From JAAOII01 sp965207705 (GTDB taxonomy: Bacteria > Pseudomonadota > Gammaproteobacteria > CBDBNL01 > JAAOII01): DNA of 64,000 bases. The position numbers and the translations under genes were made by a program. The notes beneath the pieces were generated by a model. It saw only the letters and a program-made list of their open reading frames with translations, did not search any database and was not told the DNA's origin. The stretch lies in NCBI GenBank assembly GCA_965207705.1, contig OZ242292.1:868001-932000 (forward strand). The letters are read 5' to 3'. Below, piece after piece: positions 60,501-64,000 of this stretch; the stretch's first letter is position 1; each line of letters starts with the position of its first letter.

Positions 60501-60739
60501 GTGGGGACTTCTGTATCTGTGTTGCCACCTCCTCCGCCGCCTCCACCGCAAGCGATTAGTGAGGAGAGAATTATGGGTGTGATGAAAAAACTTATATGTC
60601 GCCTGATTTTTCTGTAGCAGACGGTATATAAGTTGGTTTGGGTGGTTTGAGTAGGTTGGGTGGATTGGACGTAGTCCGTTGCATCCGAGTTAAATTTACG
60701 GAGGCAAAGTAACGTCATTTTTTTAATAAAATTATGCAT
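42533..60739 (-). CDS. Giant modular FN3/GLUG lipoprotein (6068 aa)
   Basis: An uninterrupted 18.2-kb frame, paralogous to the 6609-aa gene. Lipobox LIAC (Cys 64), polyglycine tether, a long n-region with a QPTQTTQT run. I count about 27 FN3 domains and 10 beta-helix blocks. After the first FN3 and block comes an unbroken run of about 15 FN3 domains (about 59470-55370), four to five of them near-identical 87-residue copies, then blocks alternating with one or three FN3. Blocks have the same entry (ELAAIR...L.GDYALTGNIDLS..NWQPIG), GLUG repeats (SGGLVG....S.ISNSYAVVEGSI) and exit (SYYSASRKSSEG, WDFGTDANLPTLRSLPSP). Near residues 5625-5680 lie Asp-rich Ca-binding-type loops, then a final GLUG block ending TPGGVEAQRQR. 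Serine loops are mostly TCA-encoded. Own promoter upstream. Inferred surface adhesin or fibre. Confidence 0.88.
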   Translation of the reverse strand: MHNFIKKMTLLCLRKFNSDATDYVQSTQPTQTTQTNLYTVCYRKIRRHISFFITPIILSSLIACGGGGGGGGNTDTEVPTAPASPASAAATPLGFTSLRVTWDSVPQAERYEVYDSNGVNVATVRPPATSYTATGLSPNTEYTYSIKACNSASCSTSAASSAATSGNKNGGDTIINSAAELNAIRADSSTLAGNYILAADIDLSDIPNWQPIGDSANGFTGSFDGSGYEISGMTISGYEYAGLFGYVHGASISNLGVNVNNINSSSTHAYAGGLAAQANRSFISNVYVIVAIDITSSAESSSYAGGLFGRVDNSRISNSYVVVYGSIYSSVSEPSASSYAGGLVGYADSSSISNSYYSARPASSQGDFTDTTGTSGVAKTVEELKELTAESTDWDKDTWYFGTANDLPKLSSDFVPDVEPPPVNVPASPRGVTVVPLNSTSIRVSWNSVSDVEFYKVYNNRGGSVNTTPPATSYTATDLLPNTGYTYRVAACNDSGCSAFTSRSAAIPIPASPSIISAAGQDFTSVTITWSKVLGTKRYEVYKGAAKVATVDESRTTYIINKDLLPATKYTYSVKACNDVGCSDSTEIDFFTDSIDISSAPQVTVVDSTIGQANPSLELSWNYIRVVTSYQIFDAAENKVATVQSPATTHIITDLSAGILYEYKVRGCYTPSVTAPGAPERSEICGNFSAVGSATTPVAIPATPSGVAAAVQGLTSIRISWDSVVGATSYEVYNGDVLVTTINNPSTTSYTATALLPATEYTYSVKACNTSGCSDSASAATTRTPVAIPAVPSNVAAAVQGLTSIRISWDSVDGAEYYEVHNGNVLVANNTHPNTSYTATDLSPDTEYTYSVKACNVSGCSDSASTATTRTPVAIPAVPSNVAAAVQGLTSIRISWDSVDGAEYYEVHNGNVLVANKTHPNTSYTVSGLLPATEYTYSVKACNLSGCSDSASAATTRTPVAIPAVPSNVAAAVQGLTSIRISWDSVVGAEYYEVHNGNVLVANKTHPNTRHTATDLLPATEYTYSVKACNLSGCSVAASAATTRTPVAIPAVPSNVAAAVQGLTSIRISWDSVDGAEYYEVHNGNVLVANKTHPNTSYTATDLLPATEYTYSVKACNLSGCSVAASAATTPTPVAIPDSPSSISAAGQDFTSISITWNSVDGAEYYEVHNGNVLVANNTHPNTRHTATDLLPNTEYTYGVKACNTSGCSDSTEVDFFSPPIGISSAPEVTVVASTIGQANPSLMLSWGYIRVVTSYQIFDAAGNADENKVATVPDSKTSHIITDLSAGTLYEYRVRGCYTPSAPGSTEICGDFSAVGSATTPVAIPDSSGGVTIGSLGFTSISITWGEVSGATSYQVHNNDEIVKTIKNPETTIYTATDLSPNKEYTYSVKACNTSGCSVVGEITATTKAIGASSAPRITAVTSTIGQAAPSLNVSWDDISGVTSYQIFDAAENTDGNKVATVPASKTSHIIADLSAGAIYTYKVRGCYASSAESAEVCGDFSPAGSTTAPVAIPDSPSIISAGSLSLTARSIIWGAVSGAASYEVYKGNEKASTINAPTTSYTATALLPATKYTYSVKACNTSGCSDPTEVSFTTDPIDVSSAPQVTVVTSTIGQANPSLNVSWDRITGVTSYQIFDADENADENAAENKVATVPTPNRSHIITNLSAGTLYEYKVRGCYTPSAPASPAESTEICGEFSPVGSATTPVAIPDVPGNVAAASLGFTSIRISWDSVEGTAFYEVNNSDGLVIVINHPATSYTATGLLPNTEYTYRVKTCNPSVCSSTASATAITNGNKAGGATSISSAAELAAIRANDATLAGNYALTGNINLSSIANWQPIGNGTNKFTGSFNGNGYNISGVSSSGYKYAGLFGSVQNANISNVGVLVGNISSSSSSSSNSYSGGLVGYASNSPISNSYAVVKGSISSIYISGGLVGYASNSPISNSYVEVTGNISSSSSYSYSGGLVGLAQNSPISNSYAVVGGSISSSSSTYSSSGGLVGEVSSSEISNSYAVVEGSISSRAYSGGLIGLVSSSEISNSYALVGGSISSYSYSGGLVGYANANSPISNSYALVADSISSSGEISSSGGIVGVAVDSPISNSYALVGGSISSSSYSGGLVGFADNDSPISDSYYSASRKSSEGEFSNTHGTSQTLAKLRALTADATDWEAGIWDFGTDANLPTLRSLPSPAATRYPTNLGDVTATALSLSSISMSWSSVVGATSYEVYNIEGLVGSTSHPATSYAATNLLPATQYTYRVRACNLFGCSDFASDVSATTETIGVSDAIQVTLVASTIGRAITSLKVSWDSIAGVTSYQIVNRAGEEVATVSPQSTEYIVAGLAADTLYEYQVRGCYDSGVSASPPESSEVCGELSPVGSATTSRFIPSAPSRVTATVLGITSLSISWNSVEGATSYQVHNSGVLVATIDAPATSYTTRDLLPNTRHTYRVKACNGSSCSASVSTSATTKNGVLINSAAELAAIRSNSNTLARHYALTRNIDLSSMPNWRPIGDGTNAFTGSFNGNGYNISGVSSSGYQHAGLFGYAQNANIRNIGVLVGDISSTSSGDFGSFSGGLVGYARGSRISNSYAVVKGSISSRSSGGLVGRASDSSISNSYAVVEGSISSSSPYIFGSYSGGLVGSAYTSSISNSYAVVKGSISSSGDFGSFSGGLVGYADSSPTSNSYAVVKGRILSSAASSSSYYSSYSYSGGLFGRADNSPISNSYALVENSISSRINTTYLTNSIDGSSPSSYSGGLVGYAWRSPISNTYAVVEGSISSSSSPAGFSYSSYSYSGGLVGYAQDSPISNSYALVTSLIESYASFSSSYSYSGGLVGLAYTSEGSLISNSYAVVEGSISSYPFNTGGLVGGVEDRRKFFLYGIISKSYYSASTSSGEAFSNTHGTSQTLTQLRHLTASATNWNAGIWDFGTDANLPILRSLPSPAVIIPLASPEDFTATAWGLTSISISWDWVGRATSYEVHNSEGLITTINRPTTTSYAITGLLPDTEYTYRVRACNLFDCSDFVSASAVTMVVRISSALELAAIRSNRAALAGDYALTGNIDLSHILNWEPIGNSANRFTGSFDGNGYNIGGISSRGYQYAGLFGYVENANISNVGVLAGSISSTSSGDSYTGGLVGYASSSQISNSYAVVEGSISSTSSGFSASGGLVGYARSSEISKSYAVVEGSISSSYFSGALVGRVHESPISNSYALVGGSILSSDYSGGLVGHAYASPISNSYALVEDGISSSESDYSGGLVGIAINSQISKSYYSASHKSSEGGFDNTHGTSQTVAQLRALTASATDWDAGIWDFGTDANLPTLRSLPSPAATRSPANLGDVTAAALGLTSISISWDSVDKATSYEVYNSGALVTTIDAPATSHTFTDLLPDTQYTYRVRACNLFGCSAFASDVSATTMIFRISSAAELAAIHTNSATLAADYTLTGNIDLSHIHNWKPIGDKANKFTGSFDGNGYNISGVSSSGYQHAGLFGWVEDAIISNVGVLVGSISSTSPNGFSSSGALVGRAGSSEISNSYAVVAGSITSDSNSGGLVGNAVYSVISNSYAVVEGNILSSNLASNSRSGGLVGYADNSPISNSYAVVGGSISSSSSSYSYSGGLVGYAYNNSPISNSYAVVTGNISSLSSSSSSASGSYSGGLVGWSSSSGPISDSYAVVEGSISSTSSSSRSYSGGLVGLASSSIPISTSYYSASRKSSEGAFSNTYGTLQKLAELRALTASATGWNAGIWDFGTAANLPTLRSLPSPAPAIPGDVTATALGLTSISISWGGVDKAKSYEVHNGGALVTTIQPPASSYTATGLLPDTQYTYRVRACNLFGCSAFASASAMTTRATSISSVAGLTSIRTNSASLSGDYALTGNIDLSDISNWQPIGNRTNKFTGSFNGNGYNISGISSTGYEFAGLFGYVKDASISNVGVVVGSISSSSPSGFSNSGGLIGRAVSSEISNTYAVVEGSISANSNSGGLVGRIEGGSISNSYALVGDNISSSSTSSSRSGGLVGWSRSSEISNSYAVVGGSILSTSSGSSNSGGLVGLIENTPISNSYAVVEGSISSLSSSSPPGDSNSGGLVGFASGGSISNSYALVMGDVSSSSNSRGLVGGASGISISNSYYSASRKPSEGGFTNTLGTSQTVDELRRLTADATGWDAGIWDFGTDANLPTLHSLPSSDISAILFPASPEDVTATALSLSSISMSWGSVDRATSYEVYNGGALVTTIDAPATNYGAIGLLPNTQYTYRVRACNVFGCSDFASDVSATTGATVGTSSAPQVTLVASTIGRLITSLRVSWDSIAGVTSYQIVNLAGEEVATVPAPSTEYVVAGLSAGTLYEYKVRGCYDSGVSASPPESSEVCGELSPVGSATTSRFIPSAPSGVTATVLGITSLSISWNSVEGAVTYQVHNSGVLVTTIDAPATSYTTRDLLPNTGYTYSVKACHNTDCSASVSTSATTENGITISSAADLAAIRADSTSLSGDYALTGNIDLSHISNWQPIGDVTNKFTGSFDGNGYNISGVSSSGYEHAGLFGYVEGVSIRNIGVLVGSISSTSSSGYSSSSFHSGGLVGRAVSSEISNSYAVVKGSISSSSPSRLSSSGGLVGRADSSEISNSYAVVGGSISSNANSGGLAGVATSNSPISNSYAVVGGSISSDYGNSGGLVGTANSNSPISNSYAVVGGSISADSNAGGLVGSTYNSPITKSYYSAIRKSSEGAFTNSLGTSQKLAELRALTADATTWDAGIWDFGTAANLPTLRSLPSPAPAIPGDVTATALGLTSISISWGSVDKATSYEVYNSGALVTTIHPPASSYTATDLLPDTQYTYRVRACNFFGCSDFTSASATTMIFRISSVADLAAIRTDSNTLAGDYALTGNIDLSHISNWQPIGDPTNAFTGSFDGNGYNISGVSSSGYEYAGLFGYVQNANISNVGVLVGNISSSSPSSNSYSGGLVGRASDSQISNSYAVVEGVISSSASSAGVSFSGGLVGRAYNSPISNSYAVVEGVISSSSSSSRSHAGGLVGLAFTGSLITNSYALVEGSISSSTSSTLSHITSSSGGLVGRTFNQSPIINSYAIVEGSILSSGGSSNSGGLVGRATYNSPISNSYAVVEGSISSTSSSESSNSGGLVGYASDSPISNSYYSASHQSSEGGFSNTNGTSQTVAQLRALTAASTTWDENIWDFGTDANLPKLRSLSFPVATRSPASPGDVTATALGLTAISISWSSVDKATSYEVYNSSGLVTTIEAPATNYVATGLLPEMEYTYRVRACNLFGCSDFASASAMTMVASISSAADLAAIRTNSNTLDGDYALTGNIDLSDIPNWQPIGGFPNSFTGSFNGNGYNISGVSSSGYQFAGLFGYVRNANISNVGVLVGNISSLSLSSSLSYSGGLVGSADNSPISNSYAVVEGSISSLLSSSSSSFSLSASSGGLVGSADNSPVSNSYAVVEGSISSSTSSSFSSSSSGGLVGDASFSPISNSYAVVEGSISSLSSSSFSSSSSGGLVGWVSSSEISNSYAVVVNDISSITYSGSNSYSGGLVAFIEGNSPISKSYYSAIRNSFEGEFTNTNGTSQTLAELRRLTADATTWDEVVWDFGTNNDLPTLRSSHSAGIVSPLPLLPDPDTDNGVGKETNRDTDGDGTPDHVDTDDDDDNYSDALDVDDDGDGLIEIATAEQLNQVRHNLLGSSLKASAGDAGADTGCGGLNGITECNGYELVADISLAGYNSNNWLPIGSCPTFTEANVCTDVSALFNTVFDGNGYTISNLTITNSIESYTNATGLFGAISPASQLRNIHVRSANLIGGANNVGVLVGYAARASIIDSSAVGEITAYGANVGGLVGFGWNTTIISSYAAGGAIVGVSGVGGLIGSGERATISLSYAAGGDVGGIVYIGGLVGSGNSVTISLSYAAGGHVAGALGGAGGLVGEGESARVISSYAAGGNVSGLASIGGLIGSGEGATIISSYAAGGAVLTGFGVGDGLVGSEGVTATDSYWDSDTTGVAAGIYGLPQTTSELQTPTSATGIYANWATDECDDGGDAWDFGTASQYPVLTCTPGGVEAQRQR
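55044..55067. repeat. Triplet microsatellite, eight GAT units
   Basis: Eight perfect GAT/ATC triplets encode serines (TCA codons) in a GLUG loop of block 2 of the 6068-aa protein. Comparable 3-6-unit runs occur in most other blocks of this gene and in the gene ending at 60914. Confidence 0.9.
57526..58572. repeat. 261-bp tandem repeat of one FN3 domain
   Basis: TATCCCA(A/G)GATATTC recurs at 57526, 57787, 58048, 58309 and 58573, spacings of 261, 261, 261 and 264 bp. Each unit encodes a full 87-residue FN3 (PAVPSNVAAAVQGLTSIRIS to SAATTRTPVAI). Two neighbouring units compared by eye differ at about 15 of 261 bases. Confidence 0.93.
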
Positions 60740-60790
60740 AGCTTCATGTAGTCTCTTAAATATTTTAAATTAATAACACTAAGTCAATTC

Positions 60791-60804
60791 ACATTAATTA
60801 ATGT
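60791..60804. promoter_or_regulatory. 14-bp perfect palindrome in the leader of the 6068-aa gene
   Basis: ACATTAATTAATGT reads the same on both strands. It lies about 14-27 bp downstream of the predicted transcription start and could be an operator. No equivalent was seen at the other giant gene, so the call is tentative. Confidence 0.4.
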
Positions 60805-60824
60805 AGATCGATATTACGCTAATT

Positions 60825-60833
60825 ATTGTAGCA
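60825..60833 (-). promoter_or_regulatory. Extended -10 promoter of the 6068-aa gene
   Basis: TG-C-TACAAT on the minus strand inside the 19-bp motif (60822-60840) shared with the 6609-aa gene. It lies in a 174-bp AT-rich gap. The predicted start is near 60818, giving an ~80-nt leader. No convincing -35 box. Confidence 0.65.
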
Positions 60834-60913
60834 TAAAAAAGGAAATTTTTTCGGAGAATTATATAAAATTTATTACATCTCCATTTGGGGAGGGTTTATA
60901 TTTAGCTCATAAC

Positions 60914-63900
60914 CTATCTAGCAAAAGCTGAACAGCCATATAAATTACATGCTCTAACGCCATAGTCATAAAAAATGCCAGACGATAATAATTCAGTGGC
61001 GATGTAGGAAGTGGTAGAGTGGGGAACAGTGACTAATAATTCATTGCCATCGTGCACTTCGTAATATAAAGCTCCCGATACACTATCCCAGGATATGTGC
61101 GCATCTCCACCAGAATCTGGGCTAGAAATTACTACATTACTAGGCGGGGCTAGGACAGGAGGCAGAAAAATACCCGCCAAAATTGAGGGGCGCAATCTTG
61201 GCAAGTCATTATTAGTGCCAAAATCCCATACAATATCACTCCAACCGGTAGTCGCGGCAATTAAAGCGCGCAGTTCATCAGGGGTTTGGGAGGTGCCGTA
61301 ATCGTTAGTAAATCCCCCTTCCGAAGATTTACGACTAGCGTTGTAATAAGAATTGCTAATCGAATGTTCGCTAAACCCGCTAACAAAATCGCCAACCAAT
61401 CCGCCCGCATAAAAACTATCAGAAGCATTGGAGGATATATAACCCTCAACTAATGCATAAGAATCTATAACTGGACTCCCCGAAGTATCGCCAACCAAGC
61501 CGCCCGCATTAGAAGCATTGGAAGCATAAGAGAATATATTACCCTTAACTACTGCATAAGAATCGCTAACTGTACTCCCAAAAGTTCCGCCAGCCAATCC
61601 TCCAACATTAGCGCCACCGTAAATATTAGCAGTGGTGTTGGTGGTGGAATATATACTACCTGCAATTTCTGCAGAAGAAGTAATAATCCAACTCATATAA
61701 GCATCGCCAACCAAGCCACCTGCAAAAGCAGAAGAGAAAAGAGCATCAGCAGTGGTATTAGCAGTGGCAGATATATCGCCCACAACTTCTGCATAAGAAT
61801 CTGTAATCTGACTATCGCTAACCACGCCAACCAAACCGCCTGCAGCAGAAGAAGCAGAAGAAAAAGAATATATATATTCTGAAACCATTGCAAAAGAATT
61901 GCTGATTGAACTATTAAAAGCATAGCCAATCAATCCTCCTGAAGCAGTACGAGCAGAAGAAGAAGAGGATATATTACCAACTAGAACCCCGATATTACTT
62001 ATACTGGCGTTTGCCACATGACCAAATAGACCAGCAATTTGATAGCCCCTACTGCTTATCCCGCTTATGTTGTAACCATTGCCATCAAAACTGCCAGTAA
62101 ACGCATTAGTGAAGTTGCCGATGGGCTGCCAATTGGATATGGCGGATAGGTCTATGTTCCCAGTTAGAGCATAAGCGCCAGATAAAGTGTCGCTATTAGT
62201 GCGGATAGCCGCAAGTTCTTCGGTACTGCTGATGTTTGTGATGTCACTCGGCTCGGTGGGAGGAGGAACCTGTGGCGTTGCGTCTGTCATTGCAGTCGCA
62301 GTAACATAATCTGAGCAGCCATTCTCATTGCATGCTCTAAGACGATATGTATATCCAGTGTCGGGTGATAGATCTGTGACTATATAAATATTATCAAGAT
62401 TAGTGATATTAGTAACTAGTTCATTTACATTAGTATATAGTTCATAGTACTCAGCTCCTAATGCATCGCCCCAGTACATAAGTATAGCGTCAGCGCCCGC
62501 ACTTTGAGCGTTAAAAGGGTCAGGGGTGGCGGGGAAGTTAACAGGGGGTGGCGGGACAGAAATACCGCCAAAATTTGAGGAACGCAATCTTGGCAAGTCA
62601 TTATCAGTGCCAAAATCCCAGATGCTTTCATCCCAAGTGGTGCCCGCAGCAGTTAAGGCGCCCAGTTGAACAGGCGTTTGGGATGTACCGTTAAAGTTAT
62701 CAAATCCCCCTTCCGAAGATTCGCGACTGGCACTGTAATAAGAATTGCTTATCGGGCTATTAGAAGTATCGCCAACCAGACCTCCTGCAGCTGAAGCTGA
62801 AGATGATGATGATATACTGCCTCCAACTAATGCATAAGAATCGATTATCGGGCTATTAGAAGTATCGCCAACCAGACCTCCTGCAGCTGAAGCTGAAGAT
62901 GATGTTGATGATATACTGCCTCCAACTAATGCATAAGAATTGCTTATCGGGCTATTTTCAATAGCTTCGCCAACCAGACCTCCTGCAGCTGAAGCTGAAG
63001 ATGATGTTGATGATATACTGCCTCCAACTAATGCATAAGAATTGCTTATCGGGCTATTTTCAATAGCTTCGCCAACCAGACCTCCTGCAGCTGAAGCTGA
63101 AGATGATGATGATGATATACTGTCTCCAACTAATGCATAAGAATTGCTTATCGGGCTGGAGGAAGCTTCGCCAACCAGACCTCCTGCAAATGATGATAAT
63201 AGTGATAATGATGATGATGCATTTGATGATATATTGCCTCCAACTAATGCATAAGAATTACTTATTGGGCTATAATAAGACGCGCCAACCAGACCGCCTG
63301 CAGCTGAAGATGATGATGTTGATGTTGATGATATACTGCCTCCAACTACTGCATAAGAATTACTAATTCGACTATACGAAGCATAGCCAATCAATCCGCC
63401 TGCTGAAGCAATATTAGAAGAATAAGAAGAGGATATATCGTCAACTAGAACCCCAACATTGCTTATGTCGGCGCTTTCTACATAACCAAATAGACCAGCA
63501 TATTCATAGCCCGAACTACTTATCCCGCTTATGTTGTAGCCATTGCCATCAAAACTGCCGATAAATCGGTTAGTTAAGTTGCCGATGGGTTGCCAATTGG
63601 ATATGGCGGACAGGTCTATATTTCTAGTTAGAGCATAGGAGCCAGATAAAGTGTCGCTATTAGCGCGGATAGCCGCAAGCTCAGCAGCACTGCTGATGCT
63701 TATGGTGCCGCTCGGCACGGTGGGGGGGGCAACAGGAGGTGGTGGAACAGAAATATCGCCCAAATTTGAGGAGCGCAATCTTGGCAGGTCACTATCGGTA
63801 CCAAAATCCCAGATACCTCCATCCCAAGTGGTAGTTGCTGCAGTTAAAGCACTCAGTTCATCAGGAGTTTGGAAGGTGCCGACATCGTTGGTAAATCCTC

Positions 63901-64000
63901 CTTCCGAAGATTCGCGACTGGCACTGTAATAAGAATTACTTATCGGGCTATTGTCATCAACAAAGCCAACCAGACCACCTGAAAAAGAATCAGATGAAGA
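60914..64000 (-). CDS. FN3/GLUG repeat protein of the giant class (5' end missing)
   Basis: The frame is open to the window edge (1028 residues visible), so the N-terminus and any signal peptide lie outside; the Met at 63778 is internal. Visible parts: the end of one GLUG block with exit motif (WDFGTDSDLPRLRSS), a Pro-rich linker (VPPPPVAPP), a full block (ELAAIRANSDTLSG...NWQPIG), an FN3 with AC..NGC, a second block, and a last FN3. It stops at RACNLYGCSAFAR, before the final strand that sister FN3 domains have (SAFASASATT), and it lacks the Ca-loop plus GLUG tail of both giants. It could be a natural short form or a C-terminally truncated giant. Surface localisation is inferred by homology. 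Confidence 0.82.
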   Translation of the reverse strand, partial: SSSDSFSGGLVGFVDDNSPISNSYYSASRESSEGGFTNDVGTFQTPDELSALTAATTTWDGGIWDFGTDSDLPRLRSSNLGDISVPPPPVAPPTVPSGTISISSAAELAAIRANSDTLSGSYALTRNIDLSAISNWQPIGNLTNRFIGSFDGNGYNISGISSSGYEYAGLFGYVESADISNVGVLVDDISSSYSSNIASAGGLIGYASYSRISNSYAVVGGSISSTSTSSSSAAGGLVGASYYSPISNSYALVGGNISSNASSSLSLLSSFAGGLVGEASSSPISNSYALVGDSISSSSSSASAAGGLVGEAIENSPISNSYALVGGSISSTSSSASAAGGLVGEAIENSPISNSYALVGGSISSTSSSASAAGGLVGDTSNSPIIDSYALVGGSISSSSSASAAGGLVGDTSNSPISNSYYSASRESSEGGFDNFNGTSQTPVQLGALTAAGTTWDESIWDFGTDNDLPRLRSSNFGGISVPPPPVNFPATPDPFNAQSAGADAILMYWGDALGAEYYELYTNVNELVTNITNLDNIYIVTDLSPDTGYTYRLRACNENGCSDYVTATAMTDATPQVPPPTEPSDITNISSTEELAAIRTNSDTLSGAYALTGNIDLSAISNWQPIGNFTNAFTGSFDGNGYNISGISSRGYQIAGLFGHVANASISNIGVLVGNISSSSSARTASGGLIGYAFNSSISNSFAMVSEYIYSFSSASSAAGGLVGVVSDSQITDSYAEVVGDISATANTTADALFSSAFAGGLVGDAYMSWIITSSAEIAGSIYSTTNTTANIYGGANVGGLAGGTFGSTVSDSYAVVKGNIFSYASNASNAGGLVGDTSGSPVIDSYALVEGYISSNASDSFYAGGLVGDFVSGFSEHSISNSYYNASRKSSEGGFTNDYGTSQTPDELRALIAATTGWSDIVWDFGTNNDLPRLRPSILAGIFLPPVLAPPSNVVISSPDSGGDAHISWDSVSGALYYEVHDGNELLVTVPHSTTSYIATELLSSGIFYDYGVRACNLYGCSAFAR
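62771..63270. repeat. Tandem GLUG cassettes of 96-102 bp
   Basis: GCCAACCAGACCTCCTGC recurs at 62771, 62867, 62969, 63071 and 63170. Units encode AAGGLVG(D/E).....SPI..SYALVGGSIS; two of them are virtually identical, and they differ in the number of GAT triplets. Confidence 0.9.

Noticed and set aside
60914..63778. A complete 954-aa gene starting at the Met at 63778
   Set aside because: The frame continues without a stop to the window edge, and the upstream codons encode a normal GLUG block exit (WDFGTDSDLPRLR), so that Met is internal.

Overview
The window holds eleven genes in a row, all on the minus strand, and every one whose N-terminus is inside the window encodes a predicted lipoprotein built from repeats. 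Nothing else was recognised: no enzyme, transporter, tRNA, rRNA, transposase or CRISPR array. About 98% of the window is coding. Lipobox signal peptides, Shine-Dalgarno sites and sigma70-like promoters point to a bacterium. No LPXTG signal is visible, so anchoring is predicted to be by lipid, which fits a Gram-negative organism best. The DNA looks moderately AT-rich. I cannot name the species.

Layout in transcription order (right to left). (1) 64000-60914: a repeat protein that starts beyond the window edge and ends inside a fibronectin type III (FN3) domain. (2) 60739-42533 (6068 aa) and 42270-22441 (6609 aa): two giant paralogous lipoproteins. Each is a string of about 26-27 FN3 domains interrupted by 10-11 GLUG-type beta-helix blocks, followed by Asp-rich, thrombospondin-3-like Ca-binding loops and one last GLUG block. 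They share the first module, the C-terminus and a 19-bp promoter motif. (3) 22027-2199: a probable seven-gene operon behind one good promoter. It contains a 1237-aa GLUG/cadherin-like lipoprotein, a divergent 852-aa lipoprotein, and five tandem paralogs of 791-934 aa that share a signal peptide, a small beta-rich domain, an Asp-rich loop, a GLUG region and a Cys-containing C-terminal block. (4) 2092-1: an incomplete lipoprotein with its own strong promoter, predicted to be leaderless.

The unifying theme is a locus for large cell-surface, adhesin-like proteins that vary by gain and loss of in-frame repeats. Tandem repeats occur at every scale and nearly all are multiples of 3 bp: triplets coding for serine loops, and units of 6, 9, 15, 18, about 90-102, 261 and 762 bp. 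Length can therefore change without breaking the reading frame. The spaces between genes carry a duplicated composite element: a REP-like GTAG hairpin next to a conserved ~40-bp sequence that recurs 20-70 bp beyond the stop codons of three genes. The adhesion or antigenic role is inferred from architecture, not shown by the sequence.
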